A stretch of DNA of 21,154 bases from Flavobacteriales bacterium (GTDB lineage: Bacteria; Bacteroidota; Bacteroidia; Flavobacteriales; JABDKJ01): assembly GCA_013002285.1 (NCBI GenBank), contig JABDKJ010000053.1:1-21154 (forward strand), in the 5' to 3' direction. This document shows positions 7,151 to 14,678 of this stretch, piece after piece. The notes beneath the pieces were generated by a model. That model saw only the letters and a list, made by a program, of their open reading frames with translations. It did no database searches and was not told the DNA's origin. Position 1 is the first letter of the stretch. Each line of letters begins with the position of its first letter. Made by a program: the position numbers and the translations under genes.

Positions 7151-8998
7151 ATGAAAAATATCTTTACTTTAATTCTTTGTTTTTGCTTTTTGGGCGCTTC
7201 AGCGCAATTGAGCCAAGCTCATTTGCATACGGATAAAGCGCAGAGCGATCCTATGGTTTCGCCAAAAGCTACATTCAAACCAATATTCAAGAATGTTCCA
7301 GTCCTAGAGGAAGACTTTCAAACAGGAGTGCCAGGCCTTCCAGCGGGATGGGAAACGAACGATGTAGAGCAATTAGACGCAAGCGGAAATCCACTTGGTA
7401 CTTTTGTTCCTGGTTTCGTAACAGGAGATGCAGATGCTGCTAATAATGGTGGTTTCCTTCCAATTCCTGACATTGCAGGAAATACATTCGCATATGCAAA
7501 TGATGATGGACCGCCTTGTGACTGCGACATGATCGATGTGTACCTTCAGACTCCTATGATGGATTTCACTGATGTAACAAATGCAGCTGTGACATTCAAC
7601 GGATATCAAGACGGAAACTATGGAAGTGGTGACTGGACTGTACTTGTAAGTACCGATGGAACTACTTGGACAGAAGAGTTCCTATCTACGGCTGCTGATG
7701 ATGCAAGCCCTGAGTGGAGAGAGATCGTTGTTACACTTTTTGATTACGATGGAGAATCTCAGGTATGGATCAGATTTCAGTGGAGTGACGCTGGTTCATG
7801 GGCAAGTGGATTTGCAATTGACAACGTAGTTGTTGATGCGATCTTGGAAAATAATCTTTCATTGCAAGAGGTATTTTCAGCGGACCCAAATAATCCAGAT
7901 CTTGAAAATGTTGTGATCGAGTATACGCAAGTGCCGTTAGAACAAGCTGTACCTATGTGGGTTGGTGGTGCTGTTACTAACAATGGCATCCAAACGCAGA
8001 CAAATGTTGTTGTGAATGCGGAACTGTTCTTAAATGGAACATCGCAGGGTACGTTTACAAGTGACCCTATAGCCTCATTGGATTTTGGACAAACTGACTC
8101 GATCTTTATTGAAACCGGGTGGACTCCAGATGATCTTGGAGAAGTAGAAGTTGCAATTAGCACTGCTTCTGACCAAGTGGATGAGGATCCAAGTAATAAT
8201 GCCGACTCAGAATCATTCATGATCACTGAAGACATCTATGCAAGGGATCAGAACTCTGCAGCTCTTTTCCAGTCAAATGGAGATCTTGAATTCAGATCGG
8301 CAAATCTTTATGAAATGCCCGTTGCTGGGACTGTTATTTATGGTGTAGCTGTGGCTTTCGGAGCCGGATTAACTAACCCTACTCAACCTGGAACCATTAC
8401 AGAAGTGGAGCTCCTTAATGGAGACTTTGAATTCTTGGTTGGTGCGGAATATGAGGTTCAAGCAGGTGATATCTCAGAGACCGGAGAGGCAAATTTTGGA
8501 TATATACCTTTTGAAGACACATATGAGGTTTCTGCTGGAGAATTAGTATTGGGGTCTGTGCATCATTTTGGTGGAACATCAGATGAAAATGTTAGGGTCG
8601 CACTTAGCGGTCAGTCTATACCTCAAACTTCTTTCTTTCAGGATGAACTTGGTGAATGGTTCTATACAACCAATACCCCTATGATCAGATTGGTGACATC
8701 TGAGATCACAAGCCTAGAAGATTTAGATTTTGAAAGCGGCATCAAACTTCTTCAGAACTATCCTAATCCGTTTGCAAACAATACTGTAATTGAATATCAA
8801 TTACAACAGGCAGATGATGTTTTAATGCAAGTAATAGATATGGACGGTAAGATCGTACATTCTGAAGATCTTGGAACCAAGAATGCTGGACCTAACAAAT
8901 GGTTCTTCAATTTAGATGGCATAGCTTCAGGGATATATACTTATTCATTGACTACGTCAAATGCCACGATCACCAAGAAAATGGTGGTCAATAAATAA
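7151..8998 (+). CDS. T9SS-secreted multidomain protein with choice-of-anchor J domain (paralogue 1)
   Basis: A 615-residue exported protein. The signal peptide is at residues 1-19 (IFTLILCFCFLGASAQ). A choice-of-anchor J / MAM-like beta-sandwich follows at about 54-232 (starts EDFQTGVPGLPAGWE, ends SGFAIDNVVVDA). Next is an Ig/CARDB-like domain at about 240-350, with a run of NNG and TNVVVNAELFLNG. A third domain at about 356-515 ends in the PQTSFFQDELGEWFYTTNTP and MIRLV segments. The C-terminal 80 residues are a type A T9SS sorting domain (TIGR04183-like): LLQNYPNPFANNTVIEYQL, then GKIVHSEDLG, SGIYTYSL and the end ITKKMVVNK. It should cross the outer membrane through the Por system and be attached at the surface or released. 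No catalytic motif is visible, so a binding or adhesive role is the best guess. The protein is acidic and rich in Asp, Asn and Thr. Confidence 0.92.
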   Translation: MKNIFTLILCFCFLGASAQLSQAHLHTDKAQSDPMVSPKATFKPIFKNVPVLEEDFQTGVPGLPAGWETNDVEQLDASGNPLGTFVPGFVTGDADAANNGGFLPIPDIAGNTFAYANDDGPPCDCDMIDVYLQTPMMDFTDVTNAAVTFNGYQDGNYGSGDWTVLVSTDGTTWTEEFLSTAADDASPEWREIVVTLFDYDGESQVWIRFQWSDAGSWASGFAIDNVVVDAILENNLSLQEVFSADPNNPDLENVVIEYTQVPLEQAVPMWVGGAVTNNGIQTQTNVVVNAELFLNGTSQGTFTSDPIASLDFGQTDSIFIETGWTPDDLGEVEVAISTASDQVDEDPSNNADSESFMITEDIYARDQNSAALFQSNGDLEFRSANLYEMPVAGTVIYGVAVAFGAGLTNPTQPGTITEVELLNGDFEFLVGAEYEVQAGDISETGEANFGYIPFEDTYEVSAGELVLGSVHHFGGTSDENVRVALSGQSIPQTSFFQDELGEWFYTTNTPMIRLVTSEITSLEDLDFESGIKLLQNYPNPFANNTVIEYQLQQADDVLMQVIDMDGKIVHSEDLGTKNAGPNKWFFNLDGIASGIYTYSLTTSNATITKKMVVNK

Positions 8999-9027
8999 TA
9001 TTAAAATTCAGAACTAAATTAATTTAC

Positions 9028-10929
9028 ATGAAAAAGATAAGTTTACTCTTAACGCTCTTACTTGTTGTATCTATGGCAGATGCGCAAAGGATATCGGACA
9101 AGTGGTCGTTCGAAAAAAGGGATATTACCTATAAACTAAGTGAAGCTGCGGCCAACACACACCTTGCACCTGCAAATAATGTAGAACGTGGTGTTTCAAT
9201 TTGGACTGAAGACTTCAGCGGTGCTGTAAATGGTCCTGGTACAGTTACAACGGATGTTGGAGTATGGACAATTGGTGGTGACGATGGAAATATCTGGAGA
9301 CACTCTACTACTCAAAGTAATGGTTGTTGGTCTGGAGGGACAGGATTGCCAGGTTTCGCTTCTGCTGGAAATGGATTCTTGATCTTCGATGCAGATTCAG
9401 CAAACTGTATTGACCCAGATGCACCGGGTGGACCAGATTTCACTCAGACTGAATGGTCAGGTTTTATTGAGTCTCCTTCTATAGACCTATCGGGTCAGGC
9501 TGGCGTTTCATTGAAATTTGCTCATGAATACAGATGGTGTTGTACAGATCTTGCAATTGAAGTAGCAGTTTCAGCGGATGGTGGCCTCACATATACTACG
9601 GCCCCTTCTTATGTAATTCCTGCTGAAGCAGTTAATGTTCAATTTGTAGGTGACGGGATATGGAACATTTCAGCAGTGGCTGGTGGCTCAGATGATGTGA
9701 AGATCAGATTTTCTTGGAATGGACCTAGCCACTATTACTGGGTTCTAGATGATCTTGAATTGTTCGTGCCAGAGTCAAATGACCTTGCTGTCATAGACGC
9801 TGGTTATTCAAATTGGAACCCAAATGTTGCTACGGATTACATAGACCTAGAATACTCTATCTACCCACAACAACAATTAAGGCCAATTGATTTCACTTCA
9901 AGAGTTGTGAATAATGGATCTGTTATGCAGACTGGTGTAACATTGAATGCCACGGTTAATTATGATGGTGGTACTGCAATGCTTAGCAGTAATCCGATCG
10001 ATCTTGCACCGGGTGAAGATTCACTTTTGGTTATAGAAGACTGGACTCCTCCTGCGGGAGTTTTGGGTGAGTACATTACTTCTTTGGAAGTAACTCAAAA
10101 CGAAACAGACATTGATCCTTCTGACCAATTGAATGAAGTTATTTTCTGGGCAGAGAATGATATAATGGCAAGAGACAGAAGAAGTGCTGAAGCTTCTTAT
10201 ACTAATACTGGAGATGCTGGTCATACTTTAGGAACTGCCTACGGATGTAGTGATGATGCATCGGTATATGCTATCGGTGTTGCGATGAGTACAGCTTCTG
10301 ATGATGCTTCTGAATTTACTGTCGAACTTTGGGGAGACGGTGCTACAGACTTCGAATTCCTTGTTGGAGGGAATGAGGACCTTACTTACCAGAATAGTAT
10401 GGGTAATGGAACAGGAGACGAGTTCATGACATATATTTTATTAGAGGATCCTTATGATATTGAAGAAGGACTAGATTACTATGCTCACTTCAAAGCTTAC
10501 GGAGGAGACGGTAACGAAGCTTTTATCAGAACTTCAGGTGTTTCACCAGAACAAACATCATTTGTTTTCATAGAAGAAGATGACACTTGGTTCTTCACGA
10601 CAGGAACACCAATGGTAAGATTAGGTTTTGCCGAAGATGTTAGTATTGCAGAAGCAACGATATCTGATAGAGTAAGTTTGGGGCAAAACGTTCCTAACCC
10701 AGTGAAAGATATCACTACTATCGCCTATGACCTTGTCAATGCAGAGACTGTTCTGTTTGAAGTATATGATCTCACAGGGAAAGTGGTAATGAACATTAAT
10801 GAAGGCAGAAAAGCTGCTGGAAGACATTCTATCGTTGTCAGTAATGAAGATCTTAATAGTGGTATCTACTACTATTCGATCATCATTGATGGTGACAGAT
10901 TAACCAAGAAAATGGTTATTACTAAATAA
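9028..10929 (+). CDS. T9SS-secreted multidomain protein with choice-of-anchor J domain (paralogue 2)
   Basis: A 633-residue paralogue of the preceding gene, 29 bases downstream, with no clear promoter between them, so probably co-transcribed. The signal peptide is at residues 1-20 (LLLTLLLVVSMADAQ). A choice-of-anchor J domain follows (WTEDFSGAVNGPGT to HYYWVLDDLELF), carrying several cysteines (GCWSGG, NCIDPD and an adjacent pair in YRWCCTDL) that may form disulfides outside the cell. The Ig/CARDB-like domain contains RVVNNGSVMQTGVTLNATVN. The third domain shares FEFLVGG and PEQTSFVFIEEDDTWFFTTG with the first paralogue. The C-terminus is a T9SS type A sorting domain: LGQNVPNPVKDITTIAYDL, then LTGKVVMNI, SGIYYYSI and TKKMVITK. 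Function is unknown; a surface or matrix protein is likely. Confidence 0.92.
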   Translation: MKKISLLLTLLLVVSMADAQRISDKWSFEKRDITYKLSEAAANTHLAPANNVERGVSIWTEDFSGAVNGPGTVTTDVGVWTIGGDDGNIWRHSTTQSNGCWSGGTGLPGFASAGNGFLIFDADSANCIDPDAPGGPDFTQTEWSGFIESPSIDLSGQAGVSLKFAHEYRWCCTDLAIEVAVSADGGLTYTTAPSYVIPAEAVNVQFVGDGIWNISAVAGGSDDVKIRFSWNGPSHYYWVLDDLELFVPESNDLAVIDAGYSNWNPNVATDYIDLEYSIYPQQQLRPIDFTSRVVNNGSVMQTGVTLNATVNYDGGTAMLSSNPIDLAPGEDSLLVIEDWTPPAGVLGEYITSLEVTQNETDIDPSDQLNEVIFWAENDIMARDRRSAEASYTNTGDAGHTLGTAYGCSDDASVYAIGVAMSTASDDASEFTVELWGDGATDFEFLVGGNEDLTYQNSMGNGTGDEFMTYILLEDPYDIEEGLDYYAHFKAYGGDGNEAFIRTSGVSPEQTSFVFIEEDDTWFFTTGTPMVRLGFAEDVSIAEATISDRVSLGQNVPNPVKDITTIAYDLVNAETVLFEVYDLTGKVVMNINEGRKAAGRHSIVVSNEDLNSGIYYYSIIIDGDRLTKKMVITK

Positions 10930-10950
10930 AGATCCCCGTAGCGGAAATGA

Positions 10951-10982
10951 AAGTCCTGACCCTTGGTCGGGACTTTTTTTTT
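10951..10982 (+). terminator. Rho-independent terminator after the T9SS pair
   Basis: An 11-base-pair stem, AAGTCCTGACC with GGTCGGGACTT (one T-G wobble), has a 3-base loop and runs into an uninterrupted T-tract to 10982. It lies 22 bases after the stop of the second T9SS gene. The ABC transporter gene converges on it from the other side, but the opposite-strand flank has only short T runs, so it acts mainly on the plus strand. Confidence 0.9.
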
Positions 10983-10990
10983 CCTAAAAA

Positions 10991-11746
10991 TTAAGAAAGG
11001 TGCTGTCTGATCTGCTTCATGAATTCAGAGGCATAAACAAAATTATTGAGGATCTCATTGTCAGCAGATAGGATACTTGTTTTGTTTCCACTCCACCACT
11101 TGTTTCCCTCATGTATGAACATGATGTTATCTCCGATCTCTATTACAGAATTCATGTCATGCGTGATCACAATAGTTGTTGTCCCCAACTCATATGTGAT
11201 CTCTTTCAATAGGTTGTCAATAAGGATCGCTGTTTGGGGGTCTAGACCAGAGTTCGGCTCATCCGCAAAAAGGTATTTTGGTTTCATAGCAATAGCACGT
11301 GCTATGGCTATCCTTTTCTGCTGGCCACCTGAAGTTTCAGAAGGTAAAAGGTCATTCTTGTTTTCAATGTTCACCATTCTCAAACACTCGTTTGCTCTAT
11401 CGCGCATTTCTTCTTTAGACATTTCTGTGAACATCTTAAGAGGGAACATCACATTCTCTTCAACGGTAAGTGAATCGAAGAGAGCCCCTGCTTGGAACAA
11501 CATGCCAATTTGCTTTCTGATCTCTTTCTTTTCCTTGGTATTCATTTCATTGAACACTTGTCCATCATAGAGTATCTGTCCTTCGTCAACATCGTGCAAT
11601 CCTACAATGCATTTGGTCAACACAGATTTGCCGGACCCACTCTTCCCAATGATCAAATTAAGCTTGCCTTTTTCAAAAGTAGACGAAATGTCCTTGAGTA
11701 CATGATTGTCCCCAAAAGACTTAGATATGTTTTTGATCTCTATCAA
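10991..11746 (-). CDS. MlaF-type ABC transporter ATP-binding protein
   Basis: A 251-residue ATPase that would power a MlaE-type lipid transporter at the inner membrane. Motifs in order are Walker A GKSGSGKS (34-41), Q-loop MLFQAGALFDSLTVEENV (82-99; the AGALFDSLTV wording is typical of MlaF), ABC signature SGGQQ (139-143), Walker B YLFADEP (158-164) and the switch histidine H196 in VITHD. The start is TTG at 11746, whose TTGA overlaps the TGA stop of the permease by four bases. No in-frame ATG fits the conserved beginning MIEIKNISKSFG, so the TTG start is well supported. No MCE-domain (MlaD) gene follows; the next gene downstream is on the other strand. Confidence 0.92.
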   Translation of the reverse strand: MIEIKNISKSFGDNHVLKDISSTFEKGKLNLIIGKSGSGKSVLTKCIVGLHDVDEGQILYDGQVFNEMNTKEKKEIRKQIGMLFQAGALFDSLTVEENVMFPLKMFTEMSKEEMRDRANECLRMVNIENKNDLLPSETSGGQQKRIAIARAIAMKPKYLFADEPNSGLDPQTAILIDNLLKEITYELGTTTIVITHDMNSVIEIGDNIMFIHEGNKWWSGNKTSILSADNEILNNFVYASEFMKQIRQHLS

Positions 11747-12483
11747 ATGAGCATGAGTTTGGTCAGCACAAGGTCCATGATCAAAATTAAGATCGTGCTT
11801 TGTACTACGCCTTTGGTACTGCTTTTCCCAACTTCTAGTGCTCCTCCGCTTGTATAGTATCCCTGGAAAGAAGAAACCGAGGTTATGATAAAGGCAAAGA
11901 CCAATGTTTTGATCAAAGCGTAGAAGACATGAAAAGGTTTAAATTCATCGAGTATACCTTCAACAAATAGATCAGGTGATACAACTCCTGTTAAAATAGA
12001 GATCAGGTATCCGCCTCCTATCCCAAGTGCCATGCTTATGATGATCAAAAAAGGAAAGATCAAAAGTGATGAGATGATCTTCGGAAATATGAGGTATCCG
12101 GCAGAATTTATACCCATAATGTCCAGAGCATCTATCTGCTCTTTCACACGCATCGTTCCTATTTCAGAAGATATATTGGACCCTACCTTTCCGGCAAGGA
12201 TAACAGCCATCATTGTTGGCGAAAATTCCAAGATCATAGATTCCCTCGTTGCAAAACCTATAAGTGATTTTGGTACAAGAGGGTTTTCTAAATGAACTGC
12301 CATTTGAAGTGTTGTAACAGCACCCATGAATATGGACATGATCGCGATCAGCCCAAGGGAATTGATCCCAAGCTGATCTATTTCATCTACTATTCTTTGG
12401 CGGTAAACCTTTAGTTTTTCAGGCTTGCCAAAGGTTTTGGACATGAGTAAACTATATTTTCCAACCTGCTTTAGCAGCTCCAT
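11743..12483 (-). CDS. MlaE-type ABC transporter permease
   Basis: A 246-residue integral membrane protein of the MlaE family, the usual length. It has an amphipathic N-terminus followed by about five membrane spans. Hallmarks are GAVTTLQMAVHL, LEFSPTMMAVILAGKVGSNISSE (split by the conserved AGK-G core), and the cytoplasmic coupling segment KEQIDALDIMGIN that contacts the ATPase. Homologues move phospholipids between membranes together with an MlaF ATPase and an MCE protein. Here the ATPase gene overlaps the end of the permease gene by four bases, so the subunits are translationally coupled. The start ATG at 12483 lies in an approximately 85-base divergent spacer with the small lipoprotein gene. 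Confidence 0.93.
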   Translation of the reverse strand: MELLKQVGKYSLLMSKTFGKPEKLKVYRQRIVDEIDQLGINSLGLIAIMSIFMGAVTTLQMAVHLENPLVPKSLIGFATRESMILEFSPTMMAVILAGKVGSNISSEIGTMRVKEQIDALDIMGINSAGYLIFPKIISSLLIFPFLIIISMALGIGGGYLISILTGVVSPDLFVEGILDEFKPFHVFYALIKTLVFAFIITSVSSFQGYYTSGGALEVGKSSTKGVVQSTILILIMDLVLTKLMLI

Positions 12484-12492
12484 ACTACACTC

Positions 12493-12526
12493 TTGATCAT
12501 AAGCGTTTAAAGTTATATTAATTTTG
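12493..12526 (+). promoter_or_regulatory. Candidate promoter for the lipoprotein/SprT genes
   Basis: TAATTTTG at 12519-12526 matches TAnnTTTG exactly. A TTG is at 12493-12495, 23 bases upstream, longer than the usual spacing of about 19. The -7 element ends 43 bases before the ATG at 12570. For the divergent permease, TAACTTTA on the minus strand (12515-12508) is a one-mismatch candidate. Confidence 0.4.
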
Positions 12527-12569
12527 CACTACCCACATTTTTCGATCTTCGAATTAATTAACTTTGAAA

Positions 12570-12752
12570 ATGCTCAAAAAAAACGTGTCGTCTTTTATAG
12601 TGATCTTGATCCTGGTCGCCATTCTACAGAGTTGTTCGATGAGAAGAAAGAACCGATGCAATACATGTCCGACATGGAGTCAAGAGCAACCTGTTCATCA
12701 AAACCAAACGACCTTCAGCTACATTGAGCAAAGTAGATCGAATAGCAACTAA
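12570..12752 (+). CDS. Small lipoprotein with a CxxC pair (60 residues)
   Basis: ATG at 12570 gives a 60-residue product with a lipoprotein signal: MLKK, a hydrophobic core (FIVILILVAI) and the lipobox LQSC, making Cys23 or so the lipidated residue. The mature part is about 38 residues, basic at first (SMRRKNRCNTCPTW) with a CxxC pair, then polar and Gln/Ser-rich. A TTG two codons upstream (12564) is in frame but less likely. The 3' end overlaps the start of the SprT-like gene by 29 bases in another frame, so the two are probably co-transcribed. The CxxC could bind metal or form a disulfide. I do not recognise a family and assign no function. Confidence 0.65.
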   Translation: MLKKNVSSFIVILILVAILQSCSMRRKNRCNTCPTWSQEQPVHQNQTTFSYIEQSRSNSN

Positions 12753-13338
12753 GATAGCGCCTTACCTTCCGGACGGTATCTCTCATTCAATAGCAAAGGC
12801 CATTATAGAACATAGGGTGGTAGTAAGGGTTACAAAACCCAGAGCATCCAAATTAGGAGATTACAGACCACCTTATAATGGAGACACGCATCGCATTTCA
12901 GTGAATGGTGATCTCAATCCCTATTCTTTCTTGGTCACACTCCTTCATGAATTTGCCCATTTAGAGGCTTGGTCCATACAGAAAGACTTGAAAAACCCTC
13001 ACGGCAAAATATGGAAACAGCAATTTGTTCAGTTACTGAGGCAGTATATGCATGTTTTCCCTGAAGACGTGCAGCTTGGCTTAAAAAATTATTTGGCTAA
13101 CCCAAAGGCCTCCAGCTGTTCCGATGAAGCCCTTACACGAGTCTTGAATAGATATGATGAGCGGAAACAGCTCTATTTGGAAGACATACCTTACAACGAA
13201 GTTTTTGAGTTACAGGGTGGCAAGCGCTTTATAAAACGCGAAAAACTGCGTAAACGCTACAAATGCCAGGAAGTTGGCACAAACAGGATCTATTATGTGA
13301 GCCCAGTAGCTGAGGTCGATATAATAGGCCTTAAATAG
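12724..13338 (+). CDS. SprT-like zinc metalloprotein
   Basis: A 204-residue cytoplasmic protein with the SprT-family zinc site HEFAH (residues 75-79) in SFLVTLLHEFAHLEAW, followed by the typical NPHGKIWKQQF (91-101), where H93 is likely the third ligand. HExxH proteins of this family include the DNA-protein crosslink protease Spartan in eukaryotes and the poorly understood bacterial SprT; whether this one is a protease is not known. The C-terminal part (KRFIKREKLRKRYKCQEVG) is strongly basic, fitting nucleic-acid contact, but lacks the multi-cysteine zinc ribbon of some relatives. The only usable start is TTG at 12724, since no in-frame ATG, GTG or TTG lies upstream before a stop. It overlaps the lipoprotein gene by 29 bases. 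Confidence 0.85.
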   Translation: MSKVDRIATKIAPYLPDGISHSIAKAIIEHRVVVRVTKPRASKLGDYRPPYNGDTHRISVNGDLNPYSFLVTLLHEFAHLEAWSIQKDLKNPHGKIWKQQFVQLLRQYMHVFPEDVQLGLKNYLANPKASSCSDEALTRVLNRYDERKQLYLEDIPYNEVFELQGGKRFIKREKLRKRYKCQEVGTNRIYYVSPVAEVDIIGLK

Positions 13339-13361
13339 GCCAATTGCCGCCTAAACTTTCT

Positions 13362-13369
13362 TATTTTTG
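13362..13369 (+). promoter_or_regulatory. Candidate -7 element for the aminotransferase operon
   Basis: TATTTTTG matches TAnnTTTG and ends 23 bases before the start codon at 13393. The nearest TTG upstream (13344-13346) is 15 bases away rather than 19, so the -33 part is uncertain. Confidence 0.4.
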
Positions 13370-13392
13370 CGGAACATTAAATTTTCTATTCC

Positions 13393-14676
13393 ATGCAAAG
13401 TTCCGTAGACGAAAAAGTTTCTCAATTTTCAAGAATGGCCCAAGGATTGGTCGGTTCAGAGATCATTAAATTAGCAGGAGAGGTTAAGAAAAAGATCGCA
13501 GCAGGAGAACATATCTACAACTTTACCATTGGCGACTTCAACCCGAGCATATTTCCTATTCCTTCAAAATTGAAGGATGCCATAATCCAGGCCTATAATG
13601 ATGGCCATACTAATTATCCGATGGCGAATGGAATGGCAGAGTTGAGAAAGTCAGTAAGTGGATATCTAAAGACATTTGGTGATCTGGATTATGGCGCTGA
13701 TGACATTCTGGTTTCAGCAGGATCGCGTCCTTTGATCTACGCGACCTACAGAGCACTTATAGACCCTGACGACACGGTGCTTTACCCTGTGCCTTCATGG
13801 AATAATAACCACTATACGCACCTTACTTCAGCGAAGTCGATCTTCGTGGAAACTACACCAGAGCATAATTTCATGCCTTCGGCAGAAGATCTTGCCCCAT
13901 ATATTTCAGAAGCCAACTTGGTTGCTGTTTGTTCGCCACTAAACCCCACGGGAACGGTCTTCACTGAGGAAGCCCTATCTGGGATCTGTGAATTGATACT
14001 TGAAGAGAACAAGAGAAGAGAAGGTGTGAGAAAGCCCGTTTATCTAATGTACGATTCTGTGTATTGGATGATCTTAAATGGCGAGACAAAACATTTCAAT
14101 CCAGTGCATCTATATCCAGAGATGCGTGAGTATACAGTTAGCATAGATGGCATATCTAAAGCATTTTGTGCTACCGGAGTAAGGGTAGGTTGGGCATTTG
14201 GACCGACTGAATTGATCGGCAGAATGAAAGCCATTCTAAGTCATATGGGTGCATGGTCGCCCAAGGCAGAACAACTTGCTGTAGGTTCTTATTTATCTAA
14301 TAATGAAGTCGTTAAGAATGACATTGATGCATTCCGCACAGAGGTCTCTTATCGGCTGAATGGGTTTTACGAAGGCTTTACTCAAATGAAGAACGATGGC
14401 TTACCTGTGGATGTTATTGATCCACAAGGGGCCATTTATCTTACGATAAAATTCGATCTCATTGGTAAAAATAGAGCTGATGGATCAACGATAGATTCTA
14501 TTGAAGACACTACAAGCTATCTCTTGAATGAAGCTAAGGTGGCCCTTGTACCATTCTATTGTTTCGGGGCACCACGTACAAGCAAGTGGTATAGACTTTC
14601 TATCGGCACAGCTTCCAGGGAAGATGTAAGGAAAGCATTAGGTAACATTGAAACTGCCTTGAACAAACTGAGTTAA
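13393..14676 (+). CDS. Class I/II pyridoxal-phosphate aminotransferase
   Basis: A 427-residue fold-type I aminotransferase related to aspartate aminotransferases. Substrate is not certain from sequence. Visible features are the N-terminal FTIGDFNPSIFPIP, the substrate-loop segment HTNYPMANGMAELR, the phosphate-binding turn SAGSRPLIYA, the cofactor-contacting asparagine in SPLNPTGT (about 182-189), and the Schiff-base lysine K256 in DGISKAFCATGVRVGWA. The conserved arginine for the substrate carboxylate is in KWYRLSIGTAS near the C-terminus. The aspartate that contacts the pyridine nitrogen is in YLMYDSVYW, where the common DE(V/I)Y has become DSVY. It is followed after two bases by the mannose-1-phosphate guanylyltransferase gene, so the two share a transcript although their pathways are not obviously linked. 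Confidence 0.9.
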   Translation: MQSSVDEKVSQFSRMAQGLVGSEIIKLAGEVKKKIAAGEHIYNFTIGDFNPSIFPIPSKLKDAIIQAYNDGHTNYPMANGMAELRKSVSGYLKTFGDLDYGADDILVSAGSRPLIYATYRALIDPDDTVLYPVPSWNNNHYTHLTSAKSIFVETTPEHNFMPSAEDLAPYISEANLVAVCSPLNPTGTVFTEEALSGICELILEENKRREGVRKPVYLMYDSVYWMILNGETKHFNPVHLYPEMREYTVSIDGISKAFCATGVRVGWAFGPTELIGRMKAILSHMGAWSPKAEQLAVGSYLSNNEVVKNDIDAFRTEVSYRLNGFYEGFTQMKNDGLPVDVIDPQGAIYLTIKFDLIGKNRADGSTIDSIEDTTSYLLNEAKVALVPFYCFGAPRTSKWYRLSIGTASREDVRKALGNIETALNKLS

Positions 14677-14678
14677 GT

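Noticed and set aside
7777..8235. 152-codon minus-strand frame
   Set aside because: Antisense to the first T9SS gene; Ser/Thr/Ile-rich composition is what the reverse of an Asp/Gly/Asn-rich gene gives.
11046..11570. 174-codon plus-strand frame
   Set aside because: Antisense to the ATP-binding protein with all ABC motifs on the other strand; no start context or recognisable domain.
12524..12727. 67-codon plus-strand frame ahead of the SprT-like gene
   Set aside because: Overlaps the lipoprotein frame in another phase, begins inside the promoter region and shows no signal or domain; the lipoprotein reading with a clear lipobox is better.
13325..13350. Repeated AGGCC around the end of the SprT-like gene
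   Set aside because: A short direct repeat (TAGGCC twice, 12 bases apart); too short to call a repeat element or terminator, and no T-tract follows.
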